A stretch of 64,000 nt of DNA, taken from positions 1 to 64,000 of the forward strand of contig NZ_JAFFZE010000003.1 of the NCBI RefSeq assembly GCF_025165815.1, written 5' to 3'. A model generated the notes under the pieces. It had not been told where the DNA came from, searched no databases, and was given only the letters and a program-made list of their open reading frames with translations. The position numbers were made by a program, and so were the translations under genes. The stretch comes from Actinophytocola gossypii (GTDB lineage: Bacteria > Actinomycetota > Actinomycetes > Mycobacteriales > Pseudonocardiaceae). Shown in pieces: positions 24,128 through 31,314 of this stretch (position 1 is the first letter of the stretch; each line of letters starts with the position of its first letter).

Positions 24128-24898
24128 ATGGCTGTGGCAGACCAGCTCGAGCCGGTGCTGGTGGTGATCCCGACCTACAACGAGCGGGACAACATCGAAC
24201 CCATCGTCACCCGGCTGCACGCGGCGCTGCCGAAGGTGCACGTCCTGGTGGTCGACGACGGCAGCCCGGACGGCACCGGCGACATCGCCGACGAGCTGGC
24301 GAAGGCGGACGCCGAGTCCGGCGGGGGCCGGGTGCACGTCATGCACCGGACCGAGAAGAACGGCCTGGGCGCCGCCTACGTCGCCGGGTTCCAGTGGGGC
24401 CTGGAGCGCGACTACGCGGTGCTGGTCGAGATGGACGCCGACGGCTCGCACGCCCCGGAGGACCTGCCGCGGCTGCTGGACGCGCTCACCGACGCCGACC
24501 TGGTCATCGGGTCCCGCTGGGTGCCCGGCGGCCGGATCGTCAACTGGCCGGTGTCCCGGCAGCTGATCTCCCGCGCCGGGAACCTGTACTCGCGGATGGC
24601 GCTTGGCGCGAAGGTGAAGGACATCACCGCCGGGTTCCGCGCGTACCGGCGGGAGGCCCTGGAGAAGATCCGGATCGACAACGTCGCCTCGCAGGGCTAC
24701 TGCTTCCAGATCGACCTGGGCTGGCGCACCATCGAGGCCGGGTTCACCGTGGTCGAGGTGCCGATCACGTTCACCGAGCGGGAACGCGGCCAGTCGAAGA
24801 TGAGCGGCGACATCATCCGCGAAGCCCTCATCCGGGTGACCAAGTGGGGCCTGCGTCGCCGAGGCAACCAGGTCCGGTCCCTGCTCGGCAAGCGGTAA
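24128..24898 (+). CDS. ppm1: Polyprenol monophosphomannose synthase
   Basis: 256 residues, family-2 glycosyltransferase of the DPM1 type. [12 protein letters not shown] starts the nucleotide-binding fold, [12 protein letters not shown] follows, and the metal-binding acidic motif is [20 protein letters not shown] is the usual C-terminal motif. It transfers mannose from GDP-mannose to polyprenol phosphate; the product is the sugar donor for extracytoplasmic mannosyltransferases, such as the two MptB-like proteins at 49.5-52.5 kb and protein O-mannosylation. ATG 24128 follows GAGGAG. A strong bidirectional hairpin follows the stop. Confidence 0.95.
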   Translation: MAVADQLEPVLVVIPTYNERDNIEPIVTRLHAALPKVHVLVVDDGSPDGTGDIADELAKADAESGGGRVHVMHRTEKNGLGAAYVAGFQWGLERDYAVLVEMDADGSHAPEDLPRLLDALTDADLVIGSRWVPGGRIVNWPVSRQLISRAGNLYSRMALGAKVKDITAGFRAYRREALEKIRIDNVASQGYCFQIDLGWRTIEAGFTVVEVPITFTERERGQSKMSGDIIREALIRVTKWGLRRRGNQVRSLLGKR

Positions 24899-24921
24899 CA
24901 CGGAGCTGTAGGCGGAGCGCA

Positions 24922-24970
24922 ACAGGCGAATGCCACGCCCGGGGGAGTCCGGGGCGTGGCATTCGCCTGT
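24922..24970. terminator. Strong bidirectional hairpin terminator between ppm1 and rbpA
   Basis: The 19-bp arms (24922-24940 and 24952-24970) are perfectly complementary, with an 11-base loop; a T-run (24977-24980) follows on the + strand. It separates the convergent genes ppm1 and rbpA and can serve both. Confidence 0.9.
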
Positions 24971-24992
24971 CCGTGCTTTTCGCTACGGCGTG

Positions 24993-25337
24993 TTACGCGC
25001 TGCGGCTGCGCCGCACCTTCAGCTCCTGCAGGCGCTCGGCCAGCAGGTCCTCCAGCTCCGGAATGCTCCGGCGCTCGAGCAGCATGTCCCAGTGCGTGCG
25101 CGGCGGCTTCACCTTCTTCGCCTCCGGCTCGGTGCCGTCGATCAGCTTGGAAGCGGTGCCGTGCAGGCGACACTCCCAGACCGCCGGGACCTCCGCGTCG
25201 TCGGAGAAGGGCACCTCGAACTCGTGGTCCTTCGGGCACGCGTAACGGATGGTGCGACGTGGCGCGAGGTCGTGATTGCGGTCGGTCTCGTAGCTGACCG
25301 CGCCAAGTCGGCTTCCACGGAGTACACGGTCGGCCAT
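24993..25337 (-). CDS. rbpA: RNA polymerase-binding protein RbpA
   Basis: 114 residues. N-terminal MADRVLRGSRLGAVSYETDR, a zinc-binding core with YACPKDHEFEVPF and WECRLHG, the basic linker KKVKPPRTHWDMLLERR and the C-terminal sigma-interacting helix ELEDLLAERLQEL are all present. RbpA binds sigma factor and RNA polymerase and stabilises open promoter complexes in actinobacteria. ATG 25337 follows GAAAGGA. A promoter matching the SigR consensus lies about 60-90 bp upstream, as described for rbpA in Streptomyces. Confidence 0.97.
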   Translation of the reverse strand: MADRVLRGSRLGAVSYETDRNHDLAPRRTIRYACPKDHEFEVPFSDDAEVPAVWECRLHGTASKLIDGTEPEAKKVKPPRTHWDMLLERRSIPELEDLLAERLQELKVRRSRSA

Positions 25338-25398
25338 CGCGACGTCCTTTCGTTCGGCTCCCGCTCCAGCTGGAGCCAGGGTGGTGCTCACCAAGAGC

Positions 25399-25424
25399 AA
25401 CGCCTGGGTGCGCCAATTCGTTCC
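25399..25424 (-). promoter_or_regulatory. SigR-type promoter of rbpA
   Basis: On the minus strand GGAAC (25424-25420), an 18-bp spacer and GTT (25401-25399) match the SigR consensus GGAAT-N18/19-GTT. Transcription would begin roughly 55 nt before the rbpA ATG. Streptomyces rbpA is known to belong to the SigR (disulfide stress) regulon. Confidence 0.6.
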
Positions 25425-25578
25425 CGCTTGCCACAGTCAGTTGCTCAGGGTGACTCGCGGGATCCCCTCGCCTACAGCTTCCACCGAAGAGACACCGCTC
25501 AAACCTGTTCGTGACGCAGACCCCTCGGGATTGCTCTGTGGCATCGCCCACTTGGGGTACTGGGTTGCGCGTTATGGC

Positions 25579-26322
25579 TCAGGTCAGTTGGAGCTGCCCG
25601 TGAGACGCCACGTTCGGGCCGAGATCACCCAGCCGGAAGTGCCGACGACACAAAACTTGGTAACGCACGGTAGTCATTTCGGATGAAGACGGAAGATCAC
25701 GTTCCGTGTCCGTGTCCGTGTCGGCGACGAGCACCGTGTCACCGGCCCGCACCACCTCGCCGTCGCGCACCCTGGCGTTGAACCGCGCCGGCAGCCCGCA
25801 CCAGCACAGCACGTCGACCTGAACCGGCTCCAGCTCGTCGGCCACCTCGAACAACCGCTGCGACCCCGGGAACAACCGGCTGCGGAAGTCCGTCGCGATC
25901 CCGAAGCAGTACACGTCGACCTGCACGTCGTCGGCCAGCTCGGCGAGCTGGTCCACCTGCTCGGGGGTGAGGAACTGCGCCTCGTCGACGATCACGTAGT
26001 CCACCCGCGTCCCGCACGCCCACCGCGCCCGCACCAGGTCGCGCAGATCCACCCCGGTGTGCACCTCGATCGCCGTGCGGGTGATCCCGATCCGGCTGGT
26101 GATCTGCGGCTTCCCGGACCGGTCCAGATGCACCAGCAGCAGCCCCTTGCGGCCCTGCCGGCCCTGGTTGTGGTCCACCTGCAACGCCAGCGTCGACTTC
26201 CCGCAGTCCATCGGCCCGTAGTAGAAACGCAGGTGCCCCACCACGGGCACCGCCCGCCGCGACCCGGCGGCGGGCACCGAGGACAACGCGTCGGTCGGGT
26301 CGTCGGTCAGAAACGGCGGCAT
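25579..26322 (-). CDS. tdk: Thymidine kinase (type II)
   Basis: 247 residues. P-loop GPMDCGKST near the N-terminus, Walker-B-like DEAQFL, and C-terminal zinc-ribbon cysteines in CWCGLPARF and CRRH. It phosphorylates thymidine to dTMP in the salvage route. The N-terminal extension of about 30 residues and the C-terminal tail are longer than in compact type II kinases. The tail includes DTDTDT from a GTGTCC triplication near 25706-25723. ATG 26322 has GGAG just upstream; GTG 26331 is an alternative. The 240-bp gap before rbpA holds the rbpA promoter and nothing else evident. Confidence 0.88.
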   Translation of the reverse strand: MPPFLTDDPTDALSSVPAAGSRRAVPVVGHLRFYYGPMDCGKSTLALQVDHNQGRQGRKGLLLVHLDRSGKPQITSRIGITRTAIEVHTGVDLRDLVRARWACGTRVDYVIVDEAQFLTPEQVDQLAELADDVQVDVYCFGIATDFRSRLFPGSQRLFEVADELEPVQVDVLCWCGLPARFNARVRDGEVVRAGDTVLVADTDTDTERDLPSSSEMTTVRYQVLCRRHFRLGDLGPNVASHGQLQLT

Positions 26323-26358
26323 CGGCTCCACGAGCCGAAACCCTATCTACAGCACCAC

Positions 26359-27810
26359 CTACAGCACCGCCGGCTCCGGGTTGCCCACCGCGCGGATCGC
26401 CCTGCGCACCGGCACGAAGAACATCAGCACCAACCCCACCGCGAAGAAGATCACCAGCGAGATGATCGCCGGCCGGTACGACCCGGTCGCCCCGGCCACC
26501 GCGGCGAACAGCAGCGGCCCCATCCACGACGTCGCCCGCTCACCGATCTCGTAGATCGAGAAGTACTGCGCCTCCTTGCCCGGCGGCACCAGCTGGCTGA
26601 ACAGCGACCGCGACAGCGCGTTCGTCCCACCCAGCACCAGCCCGATCCCGGCCGCGAGCAGGTAGAACTGCATCGCCTGACCGCGCTGCACGAAGTACGC
26701 CGCGCCGATCACCACCAGCCACACCGCCAGGCTCATCATGATCGTGCGCTTCGCGCCGAACCGGCGCGCCACCAGCCCGTGCAGCACCCCACCGATGAAC
26801 GCCACGAACTGCACGATCAGGATCGTCGCGATCAGCACGGTCTGCTCGAACCCCAGCTCCTCGCTGCCGTACTGCGCCGACACGTTCGCCACCGTCGCGA
26901 TGCCGTCGGTGTAGATCAGATACGTGCCGAGGAACGCCAGCGTCAACGGGTAGGCCTTCGCCAGCCGCAGCGTGTTCCGCAGCTCCCGGAACCCGCCGAG
27001 GACCACACCGACGCCGTGCTCGTCACCCTTGTCGTCGCCCTTTTCGGCACCGTGCGGGCGCTGGTGGTCCTTGAGCCGGCGCAGCGGGATCAGCGTGAAC
27101 GCCGCCCACCACAGACCCGACATCAGGAACGCGATCTGCGCCGCGTTGCCCTCGGTCAACCCCAGCGACTCGTGCGCCAGATACACGACCAGCTGCAACC
27201 CCAGCGCGACCCCGCCACCCAGGTACCCGAACGCCCACCCGCGCGTGGACAACCCGTCCCGCTCGTCGGCCGTCGCGATCTCCGGGATGAACGAGTAGTA
27301 CACCACCACCGACGTGCCGTAGCCGATGTTGCCGAGGATGAACAGCACCACCCCCAGCTCCCAGTTGGTGCCGCTGACCAGCGCCATCAACGCCGTCGCC
27401 AGCGCACCGCCGAACGCCGAGAACGCCAGCATCCGCCGCTTGTTCCGGGTGCGGTCGGCGATCGCACCCAGCACGGGCACCACCAGCACCTGGAGGATCG
27501 TCGCCGCGGCCAGCAGGTACCCCCACAGCGAGCCGGCCTGGAAGTGCCACCCGAACACGTCGATCTGGCAGTCGACGAGCTTGTCGGTGCTGCCGTCCGC
27601 GCGCGCCGGACACGGGTTCGGCCCGTTGGTGGCGGTGTCGGCGAGCGCGGCCTCCCCGGCCACCGCCGTCAGGTACAGCGCCCCGAACACGGTGATGACC
27701 GACGTCGGGAACACCGAGTTGGCCCAGTCGTAGAAGACCCAGCCACGCTGCTCGCGACGGCGGTCGGGCGCGTTCCCGACGGTCTCGGCGCCCTCGTCCA
27801 CGACACTCAT
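26359..27810 (-). CDS. UMF1-family MFS transporter
   Basis: 483 residues with about twelve membrane helices. YDWANSVFPTSVITVF near the N-terminus is the typical UMF1/Atg22-like start. An MFS loop motif follows the second helix pair (GAIADRTRNKRR), and a central cytoplasmic loop is charged (LRRLKDHQRPHGAEKGDDKG). The substrate is unknown; Atg22-like members export amino acids. ATG 27810 follows GGAGG. The external loop after helix 1 contains two cysteines (CPARADG, DCQIDV) that could pair. It ends 36 bp before the tdk start on the same strand, so the two may be co-transcribed. Confidence 0.88.
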   Translation of the reverse strand: MSVVDEGAETVGNAPDRRREQRGWVFYDWANSVFPTSVITVFGALYLTAVAGEAALADTATNGPNPCPARADGSTDKLVDCQIDVFGWHFQAGSLWGYLLAAATILQVLVVPVLGAIADRTRNKRRMLAFSAFGGALATALMALVSGTNWELGVVLFILGNIGYGTSVVVYYSFIPEIATADERDGLSTRGWAFGYLGGGVALGLQLVVYLAHESLGLTEGNAAQIAFLMSGLWWAAFTLIPLRRLKDHQRPHGAEKGDDKGDEHGVGVVLGGFRELRNTLRLAKAYPLTLAFLGTYLIYTDGIATVANVSAQYGSEELGFEQTVLIATILIVQFVAFIGGVLHGLVARRFGAKRTIMMSLAVWLVVIGAAYFVQRGQAMQFYLLAAGIGLVLGGTNALSRSLFSQLVPPGKEAQYFSIYEIGERATSWMGPLLFAAVAGATGSYRPAIISLVIFFAVGLVLMFFVPVRRAIRAVGNPEPAVL

Positions 27811-27938
27811 CGATCCTCCAACCGGGGGTGGCACGGCGGACCCTATCGCTCGGGTGCCGGACGGTGATCAGCACACACCAGCCGATACCGAACGGTGTCG
27901 TGCTGGCCGTACCCCGTTCGGCGGATCGCTACCTGGCG

Positions 27939-28622
27939 CTACCCGCGGTTCGCGCGGACGTTCCGGCGGCCCAACCACACCGCGAACCCCCCGGTCAACC
28001 CCACGGCCCCCAGCCCCAGCGCGACCATCGGCCACACCGGCGGCTCCACGACCTCGTCCACGGCCGCGGCGGATGGCACGGTGCGCTCCTCGGTGGCGGG
28101 TTCGGTCGTGATCGGTGGCACGTAGCCGTCGGGCGCGGACAACCCGGCGTCCGGCGCCGACGGCGGGAAGCTCGGCCGCACCGCCCCCCAGTCGTGCGGT
28201 GCGCGCGTGGACATGTCGCTGGGGGAGACCTCGACCCGGCCCGGCACGGTCACCCGCGCGACGTCCACGTCGTTGGCCAGGACCCCGTGCTCGGCGCCGA
28301 TCGTCCACCGCCCGGCGTGCGGGAACACCACCTCCGCCGCGTAGTGCCCCGGCGTCACGGCCGACGTCGCCGGGAACCGCACCACCGCACCGTCCTCGTC
28401 GGTGGCGGTCAACGCGACCAGCCCGAGGCCACCGCCCTGGTACGGGTACGAGCCGTGCTGGAGCACCCAGAACCCGAACGTGTACGTCACCGCCGGCTCC
28501 ACCCGCTCCGGCGGCGGGTCCAGCACGGTCTCCGCCCAGGCACCCGCGTGCGCGGTGGCGGGGGAGAGCACCCCGACAGCGAGCACGGTCGACAGCAGTA
28601 CGAGAAGTCGTCGCGTTCCCAT
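27939..28622 (-). CDS. Secreted membrane-anchored beta-sandwich protein, ECF-regulated
   Basis: 227 residues. A signal peptide (about 1-26, ending ATAHAGA) is followed by a beta-rich domain (27-130) with TYTFGFWVLQHGSYPYQGG and HYAAEVVFPHAGRWTIGAEH, a pattern like FixH/CopC-type immunoglobulin domains. A Pro-rich stalk and a C-terminal membrane helix (about 198-217, then GRRNVRANRG) follow. Function unknown. It is transcribed divergently from the sigma/anti-sigma operon. An ECF-type promoter, GGAACC-N16-TGTAT, ends so close to ATG 28622 that the message should be leaderless. It is therefore a likely target of the neighbouring sigma factor. Confidence 0.78.
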   Translation of the reverse strand: MGTRRLLVLLSTVLAVGVLSPATAHAGAWAETVLDPPPERVEPAVTYTFGFWVLQHGSYPYQGGGLGLVALTATDEDGAVVRFPATSAVTPGHYAAEVVFPHAGRWTIGAEHGVLANDVDVARVTVPGRVEVSPSDMSTRAPHDWGAVRPSFPPSAPDAGLSAPDGYVPPITTEPATEERTVPSAAAVDEVVEPPVWPMVALGLGAVGLTGGFAVWLGRRNVRANRG

Positions 28623-28629
28623 AACTTCC

Positions 28630-28686
28630 GATACACCGCGACAGCCGACACGGTTCCCGGAACCCGAGCCGCCCCGGCGGTGTACG
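28630..28686. promoter_or_regulatory. Back-to-back ECF promoters sharing a palindromic -35 region
   Basis: Plus strand: GGAACC (28659-28664), N16, TGTACG (28681-28686). Minus strand: GGAACC (28657-28652), N16, TGTATC (28635-28630). The two -35 elements form the palindrome GGTTCC-C-GGAACC. Identical spacing on both sides argues for one sigma factor reading both. Confidence 0.75.
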
Positions 28687-28709
28687 ACAGGTAGCCGAGG
28701 AGGGACAAC

Positions 28710-29276
28710 CTGACCGACGACCCGACCGACGACCGGGAACTGGTGGCCCGCGCCCGCGCCGGCGACCGGGACGCCTACGCGCGCCTGGTCGCCCGCCACG
28801 GCGCGCTCGCCCACCGCACCGCCTACCTCCTCGGCGCGGGCGACGACGCCGAGGACGTGGTGCAGGAGGCGTTCGTGAAGGCGTACCGCGCGCTCGGCTC
28901 GTTCCGCGACGGCGCCCCGTTCCGGCCGTGGCTGCTGCGGATCGTCGCCAACGAGACCAGCAACCTGCACCGCTCCGCGCGCCGCCGCCGAACCCTGGAG
29001 CTGCGCCTGGCCGAACGCGACGTCGACCCGGTCGAACCCGAGCACGAGGCCGTCGCCGCCGACGCCCGCGCCGCCCTGGTCGCCGCGGTCAACGCCATGC
29101 CCTACCGCGACCGGCAGGTCCTGGCCTGCCGCTACTTCCTTGACCTGTCCGAGGCCGAGACCGCCCAGGTGCTGGCCTGGCCCCGCGGTTCGGTCAAGTC
29201 CCGCCTGTCTCGCGCCCTGGATCGGCTGCGCCGCGCCCTGCCCACCGGTCTCGCCCGGGAGGTGACCCGTGACTGA
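28710..29276 (+). CDS. ECF-family RNA polymerase sigma factor, likely CTG start
   Basis: 188 residues from a CTG start. Region sigma2 lies at about 20-75 (DAYARLVARHGALAHRTAYL and DAEDVVQEAFVKAYRAL). Region sigma4 lies at about 125-180 (MPYRDRQVLACRYFLDLSEA, GSVKSRLSRALDRLRRALP). CTG 28710 sits five bases after GAGGAGGG. The N-terminus LTDDPTDDRELVARARAGD matches the usual start of such proteins, and the frame is closed by TAG at 28692. The only internal alternative, GTG 28743, lacks a ribosome site and would trim the start of sigma2. The gene overlaps the anti-sigma gene by 8 bp and probably drives its own promoter. Confidence 0.88.
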   Translation: MTDDPTDDRELVARARAGDRDAYARLVARHGALAHRTAYLLGAGDDAEDVVQEAFVKAYRALGSFRDGAPFRPWLLRIVANETSNLHRSARRRRTLELRLAERDVDPVEPEHEAVAADARAALVAAVNAMPYRDRQVLACRYFLDLSEAETAQVLAWPRGSVKSRLSRALDRLRRALPTGLAREVTRD

Positions 29277-29991
29277 CCGCCCCGACACCGAGGCGCTGCT
29301 GCGTGACCTCGCCCCCCACCTCGACGTGCCACCACCCCCGTCCGGCGACGCCCTCACCACCGCCGTCCTCACCCGACTCGACGAGCACACCCGCCGCCCT
29401 CGGGTCCTGCTGGCGCGCCTCGCCGCCGCGGTGATCGCCCTGCTCCTCGCCCTCGGCGCCGCCATGGCCGTCTCCCCGCAGGTCCGCGCGGCCGTCCTGG
29501 ACCTCCTCCGGGTCGGCGCCGTCCAGCTCACCCACCAACCCCCACCCGAGGCGTCCAGGACCGTGCCGCTCCCCGGTGAACGCACCGTCACCCTCGACCA
29601 GGCCCGCGACCTCGCCGACTTCCCCCTCAAGACCCCGGCCATCCTCGGCGACCCCCACCAGGTCCGCGTCGCCGGCGGCACCCCACCCCGCGTGGTGACC
29701 CTGCACCACGAGGGGGTGCGCGTCGACCAGATCGACGGCACCCTCGACCCGCTGTTCCTCAAGTTCTCGCACACCGCCGACGCCGTTCCCACCCGCGTCG
29801 GCGACGCCTACGCCCTGTGGCTTCCCCGACCCCACGCCGTGCGCTACCTCGACCCCGACGGCCACCCCCACGAGGAACCCGCCCGCCTCGCCGCCACCAC
29901 CCTCATCTGGCAGGCCGACGGCATCACCTACCGCGTCGAGGGCGACCTCACCCGCGCCGACGCCGTCCGGCTGGCCGAATCCCTGCGCTAG
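29269..29991 (+). CDS. Membrane-bound anti-sigma factor candidate
   Basis: 240 residues. A cytoplasmic N-terminus (1-46) precedes one membrane helix (about 47-66), and an extracytoplasmic domain follows with RTVPLPGERTVTLDQARDLA and a C-terminal beta-rich part. No zinc-binding HxxxCxxC motif is seen, so it is not a ZAS-type anti-sigma. The assignment rests on its 8-bp overlap with the ECF gene and the single-helix topology. An extracytoplasmic signal would release the sigma factor. The GTG start at 29269 lies inside the end of the sigma gene. Confidence 0.75.
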   Translation: MTDRPDTEALLRDLAPHLDVPPPPSGDALTTAVLTRLDEHTRRPRVLLARLAAAVIALLLALGAAMAVSPQVRAAVLDLLRVGAVQLTHQPPPEASRTVPLPGERTVTLDQARDLADFPLKTPAILGDPHQVRVAGGTPPRVVTLHHEGVRVDQIDGTLDPLFLKFSHTADAVPTRVGDAYALWLPRPHAVRYLDPDGHPHEEPARLAATTLIWQADGITYRVEGDLTRADAVRLAESLR

Positions 29992-30003
29992 GCGTCCGCA
30001 CGG

Positions 30004-30798
30004 CTAGGCCGCCGCCGCCCACAACCCCCGGTCACGCAGCACGTCCCGCAACACCCCGGGCCGGTCGGTCATCAACCCGTCCACCCCGAGGTCGATCAGC
30101 TCGTTCATCTGCGCCGGATCGTCGATCGTCCACACGTGCACCTCGATCCCACGCCGCCGCGCCGCCGCCACCAGCCGCCTGTCCACCACCGTCAGCCGCC
30201 CGTGCCGCACCGGCACCTGCGCGATCCGCTGGTAGCCGCCCCGCCGCAGCACCCACCGCGGCAGCCGCCCCGACGCCCACAGCCGCGCGATCGCCTTCGT
30301 CCCCATCGACGTCAACAGCCCGTCACCGGCCACCCGCCGCACCCGCATCAGCCGCGCCTCCGAGAACGACGCCACACACACCCGGTGCAGGCTCCTCGTC
30401 CGCCGCAACGTCCGCACCAGCGGCTCGATCGCCGACTCCGCCTTCACGTCGATGTTCAGCAACGCGTCCGGCAGCTCCTCCAGCAGGTCCTCCAACCGGG
30501 ACACCGGCTCCCGGCCGGCGATTTTCGCCCGCCGCACCGCCGACCACGGCAACCGGGACACCACCCCACGGGTGTCGGTCGTGCGGTCCAGCACCGGGTC
30601 GTGGTGCACCACCACCACACCGTCACTGGTCGCGTGCACGTCGGTCTCCAGGTAGTGGTAGCCCTCCTGGGAGGCGCGCCGGAACGCCGACAACGAGTTC
30701 TCCATCCCGGCCAGGTCGTCGTAGTGCCAGCCCCGGTGGACGAACGCCCTCGGGTACGGGCCGGCGAAGAAGGCATGGTCACGCACGCTGTCCTGCAC
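30004..30798 (-). CDS. Glycerophosphodiester phosphodiesterase
   Basis: 264 residues, GDPD-type TIM barrel. FVHRGWH holds the first catalytic histidine, LETDVHATSDGVVVVHHDP the metal-binding Glu/Asp and second histidine, and NIDVKAE a further metal ligand. GLMTDRPGVLRDVL closes the barrel. It hydrolyses glycerophosphodiesters to glycerol-3-phosphate and an alcohol. No signal peptide, so cytoplasmic. GTG 30798 is the best start; GTG 30786 also fits. It converges on the anti-sigma gene with a 12-bp gap. Confidence 0.9.
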   Translation of the reverse strand: MQDSVRDHAFFAGPYPRAFVHRGWHYDDLAGMENSLSAFRRASQEGYHYLETDVHATSDGVVVVHHDPVLDRTTDTRGVVSRLPWSAVRRAKIAGREPVSRLEDLLEELPDALLNIDVKAESAIEPLVRTLRRTRSLHRVCVASFSEARLMRVRRVAGDGLLTSMGTKAIARLWASGRLPRWVLRRGGYQRIAQVPVRHGRLTVVDRRLVAAARRRGIEVHVWTIDDPAQMNELIDLGVDGLMTDRPGVLRDVLRDRGLWAAAA

Positions 30799-30852
30799 AC
30801 CGCCGAGTGTGCCCCACCGGCGTGCCGAACGGGTGCACGAACAGTGGCGAGA

Positions 30853-30865
30853 TAGCGTCGCACAC
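30853..30865 (+). promoter_or_regulatory. Leaderless -10 element for the zinc-ribbon gene
   Basis: TAGCGT at 30853-30858, seven bases, ATG 30866; no ribosome site. Confidence 0.55.
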
Positions 30866-31252
30866 ATGGCGCTCCCCACCATCCCCTCCCGCGCGCCCTC
30901 CCGCGGTGCGGCCCGGCACTGCGGCTGGTGCGGCGTCCGCCTGCCCGAACCCGACCGCACCGCCGGAACGAACGGGAACACCAACCGGGGCCGGCCCCGC
31001 CGCTACTGCGGCCAGTCCTGCCGCCAACGCGCCTACGAACGCCGCTCGGCCGTGCAACGCGGCGGCCTGCCCGAGGACGCCGTCGTACTGTCCGCCGCCG
31101 AGCTCGCCGACCTGCAGGACCGGCTGTTCCAGCTGCGCTGCGCCGCCGAGGACGTCGCCACCGCCGCCGGCGACGGCGCCACCCCCGACGAACTCACCAA
31201 CCTCGCTGAGCGTGTCGCCAACCACGCGATCGGGGTCGAGCGGCTGCGCTGA
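30866..31252 (+). CDS. Small zinc-ribbon-like protein
   Basis: 128 residues. Two cysteine pairs, CGWCGVRLP and RYCGQSCRQRAYERR, frame a basic segment and should bind one zinc. The CRQRAYERR motif recurs in small actinobacterial proteins. The rest is helical (LADLQDRLFQLRCAAEDVAT). Nucleic-acid binding is plausible but unproven. The start is supported by a leaderless TAGCGT element; the gene diverges from the glycerophosphodiesterase. Confidence 0.75.
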   Translation: MALPTIPSRAPSRGAARHCGWCGVRLPEPDRTAGTNGNTNRGRPRRYCGQSCRQRAYERRSAVQRGGLPEDAVVLSAAELADLQDRLFQLRCAAEDVATAAGDGATPDELTNLAERVANHAIGVERLR

Positions 31253-31314
31253 ACTGGGCTATCAACTACCCTTCGTGCGCAATTGCCGTACCGAGCAACG
31301 ACGAGGCGACCCGG

